The position numbers were made by a program, and so were the translations under genes. A stretch of 64,000 nt of DNA from Oenanthe sinensis (lineage: Eukaryota; Streptophyta; Magnoliopsida; Apiales; Apiaceae): contig JAPMAC010000231.1 in the NCBI GenBank assembly GCA_028671895.1, positions 9,326,001 to 9,390,000 of the forward strand. The letters are read 5' to 3'. The notes below the pieces were generated by a model, which saw only the letters and a list, made by a program, of their open reading frames with translations, searched no databases and had not been told where the DNA came from. Below, one piece after another: positions 1 through 13,169 of the stretch; position 1 is the first letter of the stretch; the number at the start of each line of letters is the position of its first letter.

Positions 1-1517
1 TGTTCTCTTCTTATTACCACTTCTCCTCTATTTCTCCAACTTCTATCTTCACTTCTCTCCCAAGGTGAATTCATTCTCCCCTTACGTGAATTATCCAACC
101 AATTTAATAGAGGTAACAATAGACATGGCATACATACAGCATTAAACCATCGCAAATATAAAAAATGCAAACTATGACATGTTATGCATTTTAGAAAATC
201 CGGTTAATTCCTATATACAAGAATCTTCTAAAATCAAATGGAATAGAAGAATTAATAAAAAAAAATCATTAGTTCTATCCAATCCAAGCATGTTGTTATA
301 TACCCCCTTTTCTTGTTCAACAATGGAGTAATCCTCTTCTAGTAAAATTCTTTGTTAAACAATTCTCCTCTTTGGATCTTGTTCAACGCTTCTCCCTTTT
401 TGGATCTGCTTCTCCCTTTTTGGATCTTGTTCAACAGTTCGAACTGTTCAACACTTCTCCCCCTTAGTTGAGTAATCCTCTTCAGAATCCTTATCAGAAG
501 AAATTTCATCCCCCTTAGTTGAGTAACATTAGAAATCTATAACAGGGAATTGGGAATGCGATTTGGTAATTGTGGTAGTGTGTGATTTTCCTTTGTGTTT
601 CTGACAAGTGTTTCGCTCATATACTCTCTAAGTGTTTCGCTCATAGAATATATATTTTCATTCTTTCTCACTTGTGTTTCACACTTTTCTCACAACACTA
701 TTTCTCTCTTAGTACGGATGACACAGTCTTTTGTACCTGCAAGAAAGATCACCATAGCCCCTTCAAGAGAGGTCACTGGTGGTGCAATGGGGTTTCGTAA
801 ATCCTCGTCCTCAATTGAATCCATTAAAATATTTGACTTTAAAAACTGAATTGCTTCAGGAATAGATTCAATGAGTTGCTGATCATCTAAGATGTTCTAT
901 TCCGTTAGGAATCCAGATATGTTCCATATGGGGAGGGAGACAAGGATCTATAATTTAGCAAATGATCCAAGTTTCCTCCTTACGCCTGTGAAAGCATGTT
1001 GATTCAGTCAGAATCATCAATCATCCTTCCTTCCTTGATATGGAAGTTTAGAATAATTGCTTCCGTCAATTCATCCTTAGTGTGTGACAATCCTTACAGT
1101 GAATTTGAATATATACATTTATGGTTCGCAGTGTTTGAGAGTGTCCAGATGAAGTTGACTCTTTACAAATGGCCTTGGCTGACAGGCCGAATTCAATAGA
1201 CTCATCATGTTAAGATGATGAACCTAGTAACAGTTTTGCAATTTACAAATCTATACCCTTTTGCGAGGATATAAATTAGTTAGCAGTTGCCTTGGTTTCA
1301 ATTTCATATTCTAACTAGAGGCAGAGCTGCTGGAACACTCATAGATACTTCTCTTTTCTAGTGCACTAGAGGCACTTACTCTCTCACCCTCTTTAGTTGA
1401 TAAAACTTTTCTTTCCAGGGATTTAGTAGATGAAGTTGTATCTATTTGAGTGTTTGGTTCTATGATCTGTGTTAGAGATTGTAGGTTTTCAATCCTTTGA
1501 TCTTGTCCTATAGCCAC
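1..1517 (-). pseudogene. Decayed minus-strand coding remnant, probably part of a copia accessory ORF
   Basis: No intact gene. The longest minus-strand open stretch (1311-1517) reads as a polar, Ser/Thr-rich segment beginning MAIGQDQRIENLQSLTQ. A second readable minus-strand patch at about 695-885 gives SIPEAIQFLKSNILMDSIED followed by acidic residues. The plus-strand frames over the same bases are shadows. At 376-455 a phrase containing ggatc, ttgttcaac and cttctcccttttt is repeated in tandem, and cccccttagttgagtaa occurs twice between about 455 and 530. On the minus strand that phrase is a purine-rich tract like those near the 3' ends of SIRE-type elements. The remnant could be the 3' accessory region of copia element F, whose pol remnant lies to the right on the same strand. 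The family assignment is inference. Confidence 0.35.
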
Positions 1518-1534
1518 TGAGGGCTCAATATATC

Positions 1535-1535
<1 letters not shown>

Positions 1536-1583
<48 letters not shown>

Positions 1584-1586
1584 TAT
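1536..1586. repeat. (TA)n microsatellite
   Basis: An almost pure TA run with a few TTTA interruptions. It is a simple sequence in AT-rich repeat debris. Confidence 0.9.
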
Positions 1587-1682
1587 ACCAATTGATTAGA
1601 TAATATATCAAGATCGAGATTACCTGCTTTTACCTCGAGTCGATTGCTCTTGTTCGGCAGGACACATATATGCTTTTATTAT

Positions 1683-2110
1683 TAGTGACTTTCAGATAAA
1701 CAATATATATATATTATCACTAACAACAAAAATCATAATTAATTGCAATGAAACAATAACAAACTATCAAAATATGATAATTAATAATAATTTCAAAAAG
1801 CAAGTAATTATGCTCCTAATATCTCATCGCATTAAAACTATGAAACTAATGAACGATGAATTGCTTCAATTCATAATTTTAATAAGATAAAATACTCTTG
1901 CTAAATACTAAATAATCATAGGAATGAAAATTAGCATTTAACTTCATACACTATATCTAATAATTGTTACTTAAGCATATGATAATTATACTCATAACAA
2001 TTATAAGTAGTATATGTAAGCTCGAGAAAGTACATGTAAAGAAATTCACAAGTTCTTTAAATATTGACATTTAATACTTATGATTCTTAGAACAATTTCT
2101 CGTAGATAAA
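1683..2110. repeat. Diverged direct repeat, copy 1
   Basis: This AT-rich block aligns by eye with about 3390-3840, offset about 1.72 kb. The clearest shared stretches are caa.taattatgct near its middle and aaattcacaag.cctttaaat near its end. The two copies differ by many substitutions and small indels. No coding capacity was seen. It may be a piece of an old duplicated element. Confidence 0.55.
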
Positions 2111-2297
2111 AATAAATTTTAAAAATAAAATGAAATAAAAATAACCAAAAGAATGCCAATATTATAGGGAAAAAATAAAATAAATATGCCAATTAAAAAA
2201 AATAAAAACAAAATAAAAATAAACTTACACACATATATATAGAAATAGTGATACTAAAAGTTTGAAAACAAAAACAATATGTAACAATTGTAAAAAT

Positions 2298-2311
2298 CTT
2301 GATACCAATTG
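2298..2311 (-). other. Primer-binding-site-like sequence and LTR edge of an old minus-strand copia element
   Basis: The minus strand reads ATTGGTATCAAG, close to the initiator-Met tRNA primer site, directly beside TGTTAAAAA at 2310, which would be the inner edge of a 5' LTR extending to the right. The arrangement matches the better preserved sites at 20307-20320 and 63068-63082. The rest of this element could not be delimited. Confidence 0.45.
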
Positions 2312-2333
2312 TTAAAAAATATATATATATATA

Positions 2334-2497
2334 TAAGCGCACGATACAAAATTTTCTTTAAGATACATATCCCTTAATAAAACGCAGGAAAGTTGTATCT
2401 GAGAAGAAAGTTTCTATCCATTATGAATTTCTTATAAGGAAAACTTCCCATAATAAAATTCGGGAATTTGTACCAAAGAAGAAATCCAAATCTCTTA
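2334..2497. repeat. 164-bp direct repeat, copy 1
   Basis: It shares the order attttctttaagatacatat, cccttaataaaacgc, gaagaaag, ataagg.aaacttccc, then gaattt.taccaaagaagaaa with 2715-2878, at a constant offset of 381 bp. It lies within the presumed LTR that begins at 2310. A short open frame here on the minus strand is not credible as a gene. Confidence 0.8.
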
Positions 2498-2714
2498 AGG
2501 AATTTATAAATATATATATTTACAGTATGACCAGTTTCTAAAGCCACTGGGCGCTTACTGGAAAGAACCAATCGAGACAAGAAGATAATCACCTTAACAT
2601 TCCAAAACATATTTTTCATCCCAAGAAGAAGGAAAAATATAATAAGGAATGGTAATAGATTGCATTAAAGCACTTTCAATAAAAGAGTTTTGTCAGAACT
2701 AAGGATTTATCATT

Positions 2715-2878
2715 TAAGAGCATGATATAAAATTTTCTTTAAGATACATATCCCTTAATAAAACGCGGGAAAGTTGTATCAGAGAAGAAAGTCTTTATCA
2801 TTTATGAATTTCCTATAAGGTAAACTTCCCATAATAAAACGCGGGAATTTATACCAAAGAAGAAATTCAACTCTCTTA
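2715..2878. repeat. 164-bp direct repeat, copy 2
   Basis: Second copy of the repeat at 2334-2497, differing by scattered substitutions. Both copies contain an ataaaacgcgggaa-like phrase, internally repeated at the start and middle of each copy. Confidence 0.8.
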
Positions 2879-3333
2879 CCAAATTATATCTCGATAAAAT
2901 GACTTTTTTCCTTTATACCTTAATACTGTACTATTTAAAAATAGTTTTGCAAACCATCCTTATCAGATAGAGGATTATGACTTTCCGACTCATAATGCAA
3001 TTATGATCTTAATCATTTTCGTCCACCTGATATTATCCCTAACTTAAAATAAAAAATTTCATGACAATAGTGGTGGATGTATTCTTAGCAATACAGTACA
3101 AGGCCTTCAAAACAACAACCATTGTTTAGGTACTTTGAATCAATGTGAAACATACATTGAAACAAGTGTTTGAAAACAAATAATTTTACAAATAGTTGAT
3201 ACCTCAAAGTAAAAACAAATTTTGAAAATAAAAATAAAATAAAATATATTTACAGTATGAATGCCAATTAAATAAAACTGTACAAAAATAAAATTTAAGA
3301 AATATTTCTAAGTATATAAAATATTGAGAATTT

Positions 3334-3384
<51 letters not shown>

Positions 3385-3389
3385 CTTCC
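2879..3389. other. AT-rich spacer including a (TA)n tract
   Basis: No gene was recognised. It contains a (TA)n microsatellite at about 3340-3381 and A-rich stretches. The phrase atttacagtatgaatgccaatt at about 3250 partly recalls sequence near 2150 and 2520, another sign of repeat-derived DNA. Confidence 0.6.
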
Positions 3390-3840
3390 ACTAATTCCAA
3401 TATTAGTGATTTCTGAAATATGCATTGATTACTTAGATCAGTAATTCTAAATAATGTCACTAATATTAAAAGTGTCACAATTATTTGTAATAAAATATTT
3501 AAAAATATCAAGACAATTAAGCAAGATATCATTAACTGATACTCATAAAATATTTATCATACAAACAATTATGCTGCATATTATTTTAATTCATTTAAAT
3601 TATGAGACTTATATGACATTGAATTGTCTAACATCATAATTTAAATCAATTAAGATAATATACAAACTAATGCTAGAATACCTAATTACCACATATGCAT
3701 ATTACATTGTAAACATGATAATTAAAGTAGTAGCAATAAGCACGAGGTTCTGGATTTCAGATAAATTCACAAGTCCTTTAAATATGGAAAATTTAATACT
3801 TGTGAACTCATTTAAGAATTCCTTACAGGTGAGATTTCCA
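3390..3840. repeat. Diverged direct repeat, copy 2
   Basis: Counterpart of 1683-2110. Several short open frames cross it on both strands but have no recognisable protein character. Confidence 0.55.
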
Positions 3841-3949
3841 ATAAATATGCACATAAATAATATCCCAACTTCACTAATCAACTTAGACAAAATGAATTTA
3901 TTAAGCTGTTTAGCAAATATCTGCAAGTTATTCTACTAAGGACTACTCT

Positions 3950-5043
3950 CGATATAAATGATACTTGGTGTCCATGCGTTTGTTCCGTGAGTGGTGAAGA
4001 GATTATCCAGCAGAGTTGATGGAGTTTGACAGCTTCTGGTAATTACCTCCCTATCTTTCTTATAACCTGCATTATCTATATCTATATAGCCAATTAGGTT
4101 AAACCTAGTATCTTTAGGGTACCTGATTCTTAGAATTGGTAATCCCTTAAGATATCTAACAATTCATATCTTAGCTATAAGATTAGATTCTCTAGTATCC
4201 ACGTGGAAACTTGCACATAGGCATATTGAGAATAAAATACATGGTCTTTATGAATAGTAGACCCACATATAATATAGTCATGGTATACTTGCACTAAACA
4301 TTATGTGTGTGTGCCTTGTATTCTAGAGAGATATGTGTTTAACGACTCTAATATAAAATCATATTCAAGTAACTAGCAGTTAGAGTGTCATACCATGTCC
4401 TTGACGATTGCTTGATCTCTTACCTCCGTCATAGAGAGCTTTGTGAAGAGAATGATACACAAATTCTAGTGGATATGAAACTTCAAAATCCAGGAGTTGT
4501 TGTACATCAACTTGTTCAGCCCTAATAGTATCAAGTCTCGTCTCTGGTGCTTTAGTTAGATCTTGAAAGTCCCGAAGATTCTGTTTCCATCATCGTCGAT
4601 ACCTTCTGTAGCAACCAGTTTGGCTTTGTCCCTCATAACAATGCCAAATTTCATCCAGTCTCTGAAAACCCTTACAGTACCAATTACAACTTTGTCTTGT
4701 GGCCTGGGTTCCAGATTCAGTAGATTCTGCCTTCGAACTGATTGAGATCATCTTGCATTGCAATCACTCAATCTGGATCAATCAGTGCTTCTTCAATCTT
4801 CTTTAGGATTCTAACTGTTTAACAATTGTTCTTTCTCGAAGAGTAACCATTTACTTTGCATAGCACTTCTAGTCTTTACTCTAATATCCGGATCACTAAG
4901 AACTAGACTCCAGGAATGACTTTGACTCCAAACCCTTTGTCTCGGCAGATATGTTCTTAATGTATTCCTTTGATCTTCATTGTATTGAGTACGACTAGTA
5001 GATCCTTCTTTTATTTGCTCCCCCTGAGTTGCTGCTAGGATGT
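3950..5043 (-). pseudogene. Element F: Ty1/copia pol remnant (linker, RT, RNase H start)
   Basis: Read on the minus strand from 5043 downward, the order is copia Pol. First comes the integrase-RT linker, with a QRVWSQSHSWSLVLSDPDIR-like segment that parallels the DRTWSKDHPFELIIGDPDAG segment of element C. Then come a damaged RT start (IAMQDDLNQFE), a LDFE..YPLEFVY..LHKALY patch (RT thumb), and at about 4080-4200 a patch resembling ARF..DTRES.LIAVK...RYLKG..NLIGY.D.D.AG from the RT-RNase H junction. Many stops and frameshifts make it non-functional. The frame breaks at 5043 where the LARD-like element begins and resumes at 18760. Parent: minus-strand SIRE/Maximus-type copia. Confidence 0.8.
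5039..5043. repeat. TSD GATGT (left), LARD-like element
   Basis: GATGT immediately precedes the TGTAATAACCC LTR start and recurs directly after the second LTR at 18755-18759. This exact 5-bp duplication fixes both ends of the insertion. Confidence 0.95.
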
Positions 5044-8000
5044 TGTAATAACCCGGATTTTTGGACAAATTTTTTTTTATTTATAAACGACCCTGATGAA
5101 TAGTGATTCTACGATTTACGAAAACTTTTTAGCCCACACTAGGTACGTGGTGGGATATGGGAAAACCGAAGATGTGGTATTGTTGTATGAAGAAAATGAG
5201 TGAATGCAAAAGCCGTCGGAATTCGAAGATTTTCACTTTTATGATTTGTTTTGTAATTTACGAGATATCGAGGAATAAGAGGATTATGTTATGACCAAGA
5301 GGATTATAATTTAGAAAGTCAATAGGTATAATCGAATTAGAGTATTTGGAATATTAAGGATTTACGCTACGAAATTCCTACGAAGAAAAGCTTTCAGAAA
5401 TTAATCGAACTTACGTGGAGGATTAATGGTTAAGTGTTGGATGATAAGTGACTAAATAACCATGCAACCGAATTGGTTAGAAACAAACCAAACCAAGTGA
5501 TCAAGAAACTAGCTAGTTAGAAACATACTTCCACATTTTAAGGAAAGAAGTACATGACCATGCTTGCAACTATTCAACTTTTTGACAAAATCTTACATAT
5601 ATGACTTATATTGCATATATATGGCTGATGATATATCTATATACACAGCATATATATCATACAAACAAAATTAGCCAAGTTCAAAAAGGTAGCCAAGTGA
5701 AAAGAAAAGAGAGAAAAACTCTCCCCCTCCATTTCTCCATTTTCGGCCAAACTAGAGCAAGGTGCAAAGACGATTTTATAACTCCGGTTCTACTCATCCA
5801 AAAATCACTAAATTTTAACCATATCTTCTTAACTATATGTAGAAGGTACGTATTTAATTTCATAATTTTTGGAGATGTTTTGGTTGGGTAAATAAATCAT
5901 AGAAGTTGAGGCTGAATAGTAACTCCGAAAATTTATTAACTTGTTCTTGATTTTCTCTTGCAAGTTTAAGGATGTTAAGCATAGATCAAGGCTCCCTTAA
6001 GGCTTACAAGCTCTTGTTAGTATGTTAAGGACTCAAGGAAGGTATAAACATCATCCACCCTTTGATTTTGCTTTAAGTTATAAGCTTGAGTTTAAGTTGT
6101 GTTTATGTATAAGTTGATTTAAGGAGTTTGGGTGTATATGGTTGAATATTGTTGGTTGAAAATTTTGGATTGTTGATGGTGGTGAGTTTATGAAGTTTAT
6201 AAACTGAGTTTTAGTAAAAATGTTTGGGTTGATGATTTGGTTGATGTTGAATGGATTAACATAAGTTAAATCCGGAAAACGTTACGATTATAGCCGTCGT
6301 AATGCCCGTTTAATTTGGGACTGTTTTAGCCAAGCATTTCGAACTGTCAAAATAATATTTTTGAACACCACTACCCAGTCAATGGTAGATCTTGTTTTGT
6401 AGTTTGTTTTGGTATAAAAATGATGTCGATACGATTTACGGTTTAGGAGAAAAGCTAGTTTTAGTGGAGGTGACTAAAATGACCAAACTGCTGTCTTGTG
6501 CTCCCTTTGTACATATAAACGGACCCCTTACCATTTATCAAAAATCATGAAATTTGGAGGATAAATATTTTGGACAGTGATTAAGGCCCCTGTAAAATTT
6601 CATGCACAGATGTTAATATTTCGATTTTATAAAAATGTTGAAACCAAAGTTGCACGATGACACTTTTCATTGAGAAGCTACTGCCTTCTTCAGTAAATTC
6701 GGGAAAATGGTCCCTCTGTCCAGCAACAAACTTTTGATGGATTGTATTCTAGGAATTCTCTAGATCTTGCACGCGAAAACGGTGCATCATTTGAATTAAC
6801 GGTTAATAAGTTATGAGCGTTTTAGTGAAAGCGGTGAAAATAGTACAATTCGTAGTTGACTCGACTTTTAAAATACTTTTCACGAAGTTACACTCAAGTG
6901 TTCCAAATCAAAATATTTTTGATAAATATTACAAATACTCAAGAAGCTCCTTGAGGTGGTTTCATATTTAATTATGAATTTTCTGATTATTAAAATTGTT
7001 GGAGTGCGAGTCGCGTAATAGTAATTCTCAGGAAAGTCAACTACAGAGACACGATTTTGACGAGCCATTTTGGCCAAGATAATAGGATAATTTTGAGTCG
7101 GTTAAAACACGAAAGATGTTGAGGAATAACACGACTATGTATCGGAGTAAAAAGATTAGATTAAAAGCCATTGACGAGATGGTTTATGAACGGTCGAGAT
7201 AGACCCGAGGAGGTGAATGCCGGGTAAAACAAGTGTTAATAAAAATGACCAAGTACAAATTGTAAGTTGTCATAAATGGACTCAATATGAGATTATACTT
7301 ATTAGTAATATAAGTAGTTGATGGGATTAAGAGTACTAATCAGGATTATGACATCTATTGATAGAGAATCCGGAACAAGTAGGACTCTGAGAACGTATCT
7401 TGGATTTCAGGCAAGTTTTCTATCCCTATGTTTTACATATTAAAACATTTGTATAATTATGTTTATGCAAATTTTCCTAACCTTATACTTTTATTTTCAA
7501 AAGATTATATTCTTGAGTTGCATAGGAAATTAAATTATGCTTATGCAAGTTTTCTAACTCTGTACTCTATTCTATATACGAATAAGGTAAAACATGTTTA
7601 TGCAAGTTTTCGAAACATGTACATAATGTACTTCTTATATACTGCTGTTGTGGTTGTGATATGAACTGTTATTGAAATTACGTATTGATTTAATTACTGT
7701 TTAAATCTTTCGTAAATGTTTTGGTTTATATGCTATAAGGTATTGTAGATATAAGCCGGTGTTTGAAAAGGCTCTAAGAGTAGAGCAGATATTCGTATTT
7801 TCAAAACGTAGACTGGGAGTCGGATAAATTATTTTAAATACTGTTATAATCCGGGAGATGCCGGAGACAGATTATTTTAAAATAACGATTGTAAAATATT
7901 CCAATAAATATATTTTGATATTCTTTCGATAAAGGAATTAAATAGAGTTAATAAATATTATTTGAATATTTATTTAATGAATGATTATTATTCTGAATAT

Positions 8001-10065
8001 TCATTTAAAAAGGGTTTTAATACTTGATTATTAATTAATAAATATTATTTAAATATTTATTAAATATTCCAAATTGATTTAAAATTAGTGAAGGTCTTTA
8101 ATAATTATTTAAAATATTTTCTGACCTTCAGAAAATCTAATAAGGTTCCCAAATATTATTCCAATAATATCAAGTCCCTTAAAACAAGGGCACACATTTT
8201 CTGACTGATCAAAAATTGGGAATCAAGTGTAAGAAATGAGCCAATGGTCTCGTTTTTTTTTATTCTGATATTACAATAACTTTCCCTATTCAATTAGAGA
8301 TATCCAAACCCAACAACTTATTGAAAAATCCGACTACTCCCAAGTTATGTTATAACAGGCAGACTTCTAAAACAAATGAAATCTGTTGACTAACGTCAAC
8401 CCACATAATGAGTTTACTTCCTCAACCCTTCCGGAAGTAAGGATATGATGATTAAAGTAAACCTATCAACAAGCCGGTTGCTTGGGGACTTGGATTAAAT
8501 TCCATTCCAGACATGGATAGGGTTCTTCCAGGGATTGGAGTAGCCGACACTAGGGGTCGGAAAGAGTGTAAGAGGCTGCGGGGCAGTCCATCCAAGCGTA
8601 AGAGGCTGTGGGACAGTCCAGCATAAAGGCTCATATGTGGCATGGGTGCAGGCCCGGTTAGGGTAGTCATCCATCTACTAGTAGAAAAGAATTCGGTACA
8701 TACGGCTGATCACCGGGTACCGTGGTACTCCAGTATATCCTCATTCTTCCAATTGGAATTGTGCTGAAACATCGTAATGAAAACCTATGAGCTAATTTAC
8801 CGAGGGTGTTGTCAGTGGTTGATATGTTGAAATCCTCATACTCATTCAAACTGCTTTGACAAAAAGTTTATTTTGCAAACTCGTAAAGTACGTAAAGCAT
8901 GCATAATATTGCAGTTTTAAACGAGGTTTAAAAAGAGTATATGTACAGTTATTTATGTTCTTGCTGAGTTATATTACTCACTCTTGATTTCTTTATATAT
9001 ATCACAACACAACAGGTCAGTCGATATTTTGATGAGAAGTTATTTTGAAAACTTAAGTGGGTACATGATGTACGCCGAACAGCCATAGTATGCTGGAATT
9101 ATCTAAGAGACTTTGACAAGAGGTTTATTTTAAAGATTTAAGTGGATATATGATATATACCAATTAAATTATAAATCTTTAAAATGTTTTACTAGATTTT
9201 AAACCTTACAAGGGGTATGGTTAAAGGGGTTTGATTTGCTTATGATAAGAAACAACTATTATTGCAGTATCTTGAACTGCGTACTCATTATTTTATGGGA
9301 GTTTAGCAAAGTTATAGTTGATGCTATTTTGCTAAGTTACTGATATATTATTTCAAAATTGTGAACTTAAATAGTTCAGTTCTATTTCAAAAGATTCAGA
9401 GAAAGTATGAAAGAGTGGTAGCACTATATTTAATAGTGTCTTATTTTATATAATGAACGAAATGGTTCAGATTATATTCTTCTAAACTTCATGTTAAGTA
9501 TAAATATTTTAAGAGAAAACTCCGACAATATGTAACGTCGAGAGATACCTTGTTATAATTACCCTATATCGGTAACCTTATGATATACTATCGAGATAGT
9601 AGTGATTATCATGTTCTTTGATGAGAATCACCTATATAATTGGGTGGATAATTTGCTGAGCATTCTTTCGCTCACCCTTGCTTTATAATAAATTTTTCAG
9701 AGAAAGCGATAATGCATTGGATTGGCTCCATACTTCGAGGAAGAAAAGTAGGAGATTCACCTTTGAGGTGGTTCGGTTCAGAACTATTCCGCATAAGTAA
9801 GTAGATAGGTTTTTAGTATTGATCTAGTTATCAATGTCACTTCAGGTAGAGGTTATCATTGATAGCGTGAGATCCTGGTTAAGTACATTTGGTTTATAAT
9901 AACTAATGGTACTTGTTGTATATCGTTTCTAAGGCTATAACTTGTATTTGTGTGAGAGAGGGGTCTATGATGTGATTTTGTTGAAGTGTTGAGTATTGCA
10001 GGTTTAAAGGATTGGATGATGACGTGACGACTCAAATCCCGGACCCCGGATTTGGGGGCGTTACA
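5044..10065 (+). repeat. 5' LTR of LARD-like element (5,022 bp)
   Basis: Starts TGTAATAACCCGG and ends GGGGGCGTTACA, with TGTAA/TTACA inverted termini. A CCGGATTT phrase lies close to both ends. At about 8565-8640 a unit starting gtaagaggctg.ggg.cagtcca is present twice in tandem. The stretch 7900-8160 is very AT-rich. Small open frames inside (for example minus 6880-7077, plus 7428-7664, minus 8452-8670) recur in the other LTR only because the LTRs are copies, and none looks like a protein. Confidence 0.95.
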
Positions 10066-10069
10066 GAAA

Positions 10070-10081
10070 TGGTATCAGAGC
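10070..10081 (+). other. Primer binding site (TGGTATCAGAGC), LARD-like element
   Basis: TGGTATCAGAGC starts four bases after the LTR end and is the complement of the 3' end of initiator-Met tRNA. It sets plus orientation for the element. Confidence 0.93.
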
Positions 10082-11814
10082 AGGAGTTATAGTACTTAGA
10101 TACGAGAGTGTTAAGAGTTGTTGGTATATAAGAGGATAACTTGAGAACTTATGTAGAGTTCGTAATTGGACTACCAGATGTAGTACCAATGAAGGAGTTA
10201 AGAAAAGGTCATCTATTTGGAGTTAGTAGTGAGGAGATTATGAATGACATTTTGGGATATAGATTTTGGACGGAAATTGGCAAGACCATTCCGGAAGAGG
10301 CAATGATATATTTTGTACAAAGATGATAAGTATAAAGATTTCGAGGGTTCTGTTGGAAATAAGAAGTCGAGGATAATTGTTGAGATGATGCGTGGTATTG
10401 AGACGGTATAAAGTTGCAACGAGGGGTTAAGACGCACATTTATTGTACCTTCTAAGTATGTTAAATATTTTCGGATCAAAGTGGGCCCTTAGTGTAGTGA
10501 CCCATATATTCAGGATATTGTGGTCAGAATAAAAAGTATGAATGACCCAGTGTGTAAATGTTGGTATAAAGCTCCTTCTGGTAGTGATGAGACTACGGCT
10601 AGAAGGGGGTTCTGAGCATTCACTGAGAATTTAATTGTTTAGTTGAGATAAATGGTTCAGGGAAAGAGGTCCCATAATACAATTTTAGACCCTTAAGTGT
10701 GAATTGATTGAGACTACATAATGGACAGTATGTCTCGTCCTTTGGTAATGTACCATATGTCATGTAGACCATGAGTTTTAAAAAGTGGCGGTCGAAAGGA
10801 CCTGACGATAAATGTACGAACATGAAATTGGTACAAGTTATGAGGAATCTACCCTTAGCTAGCAACCTGATAGGTAATATTGATCTGACACATCAAACGT
10901 GTTGTGTTTGATAGCCTGTTGAGTAATATGATCGTCATGCTGATATGAACAGTGATAAGGATATGTTTAATGAGCGTCAACCTATTTTGGCACCTACATG
11001 TTGTTTCACCCTCCGAAAGTATCACCCATAAGTTCAATTCATCAAAAACCTGTGATTGAGGGGAAATCCAGGAAGGATATAACTGAGATTTGATTCTAAA
11101 CCAGAGCTGGTGGAATAATCAATGTGTATAGTCAAGCCTAGAAATTATTGCTGTCACGATAGTAAGTATGAACTTCTTAAGTGAATCTGTCTGTTACAAG
11201 GACTAAGTTGTGTATCTTATAAATATTTCCCTAAATTAATTGGGAAGCTAGATGAAGTTGGAATTTAAGACTAAGACGAAAGAGCCTAAGTATGGAATAT
11301 TATGAATTAAAGTTTACCACAAATATTGAGTGGTTGTCTCGTATGCTGTGACCAAATAAAATTGTCGTGCTGGATATAAATTATTAAGTGGAGATGATTT
11401 AGGAAATTGTTATATAAACAAAAGTTGAAGCATTAGGAGTGGTGATTCGAGAATGTTAAACTGAGGCATGAAGAGTAATATTGAATGGATAATTACTAGT
11501 GCCATTCAATGGAGATTGATTTCTTTTGAGAAAAGAGAAGAGATGTAATGTTGGGAGAAAAATATCGTTTGCATAAGGATGTTCAAACTAACGATAGAGA
11601 TAAAGTGGTGAAAGTTAAGATTACACGATAGTGATGAAGTTGTGTTAAAGGACATAGAGACAAACTGAGGGATTTTGATTACGATGGAAATGAAAGATAT
11701 ATTACACTTTGGAGGATAGGTTGTTGGGCAACCGTGATTGGTACTATAGAGGAAATATATGGAAAATAAAAAGTGTTTATTAGCGACCTTATGAGGTATT
11801 ACCTAACAGAATTA
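10082..11814 (+). other. LARD-like internal region, 5' half, non-coding
   Basis: This is where gag and protease would be in an autonomous gypsy element. No Gag domain, zinc knuckle or protease motif could be read in any frame, and no frame stays open beyond about 90 codons. It is probably decayed gag-PR sequence or leader. Confidence 0.6.
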
Positions 11815-12491
11815 TATAATTTAACATCGATCTAGTGACGAGAATAACACTAGCATCAGAGCCATTTAGAAGTTTGCATCTACCAAGATAAAAAGGATTA
11901 ATCACTCAAGTAAAAGAAGTATTAGAGAAAGGCATGATGAGATTGAAAGTGTCACCATGAGGTGCACTTGTTTTGATTGTTGAAGAAAAGGATAACTCCA
12001 TGAATCGGTGTGTTGATTGCCAAAATAGATTAAGATTGGAATTAGGAATGAATACCCTAACCATGGATAGAGATTATCCGGCTATTTGGAGACCTAATTT
12101 ACCCTTCGAGGATAGATTTGAGGATCAGGTATCCTGAAATAGAGATTGACCTAGATGAATTGCCCAAGGTTGCATTCGATAAGAGTTATGAACATTATGA
12201 GTTTTGGGATGTCAATTGGATCAATGAATACACCTATAACTTTTATGGATTTAATCAATAGAATTTTAAGAAATGATTGGACCGATGGCCAAGGTTTGTA
12301 TAAATGATATTTTGATCTACCAAAAGATGAAGAGAGAAAACGAGTCATTCTCTCTAAAGTGTGAGATTTGGTCGAGTAAAGTTAATTTTTGGGAAATTAA
12401 TGAGTTGCAAAGAAAACGTGTTGACGTATTGAAATTGTTGAGAATTGGGAAAGACCCAATGTACTATAGGAGGCAAGAACTTGTGGACTAG
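11815..12491 (+). pseudogene. Decayed Ty3/gypsy reverse transcriptase
   Basis: Patches recognisable across frames follow gypsy RT order. They are NIDLV.R...ASEPFRS; QVKEVLEKGMMR.KVSP.GA.VL.VEEKDNSMNRCVDC (the family's K-D-G-S-x-R-x-C-x-D-Y region); LRSGYPEIEI; LPK.AF...YEHYEF; FMDLINRI; and INDILIYQK, which stands where FIDDILIYSK is usual. The first Asp of the catalytic YxDD-type box is replaced by Asn in the readable frame. Frameshifts and stops between patches rule out function. This identifies the parent as Ty3/gypsy, not copia. Confidence 0.85.
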
Positions 12492-13169
12492 AGGTCGATA
12501 TAAATGATTGTTATGGTATCCGACTCATGATCGCAGCTGATAGCTATAGTATCCGTACATGAGATATAAGAGCATTATATTGTGCAGATGAGAGTTTAAG
12601 AATTATGAAGAACATGAGTAGTATAGGATATTCAAGTTGGAAGTCTAGAGTTGGGATGGTGAGTTTGAGACCTTGTAAAATAGATTCCTAAATAAATACG
12701 GACTTATTTATGGTAAAGTTCCGTAACACATTCAGGAAGGAAAACTCCTTACATCTTTTCAATATCATTTCCTTTTCCTTCTTCTTATGTTTGACAATTC
12801 GTCATCTGATTGGGATTGACAATACATATGGTGTGACTTCTTGTCTGTGTGACAAAAGTCTGGTGGGACGCCACCCAATTATGTGTTGAAAAAAAAACCA
12901 AATGATGCTAAAGATTTTCCATCACCAGTACAGATATGGTTGTTCTCATTCATATCAATATTTTCCTCTTCTCATATACATTTGGAAGTGATTCTATTTA
13001 TCTTCAAATCACTCGGATCATTTTATGGCAATATTATCCGATAAAAGGATCTCCAATTAAAATCTTGTGAAAATTTATCTCTTTATGATAAAAGGTTTAT
13101 ACCTTCGATATCGAGAAGAGTCGGGAAAATCACGTACTACGGATAGAGTTTTCATTTGAGAATAGTTAC
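12492..13169 (+). other. LARD-like internal region, no recognisable domain
   Basis: RNase H and integrase should lie here in an intact gypsy element. I could not read a convincing DDE integrase core or zinc finger. About 12730-13060 is pyrimidine- and AT-rich and looks non-coding. Confidence 0.5.

Noticed and set aside
582..849. Overlapping plus-strand ORFs near the left end
   Set aside because: The minus strand in the same bases reads as a more credible decayed coding remnant; these are shadows.
6880..8849. Short ORFs inside the LARD-like LTRs that appear twice with the same protein sequence
   Set aside because: They are duplicated only because both LTRs are copies; codon use and composition are not protein-like and no family is recognisable.
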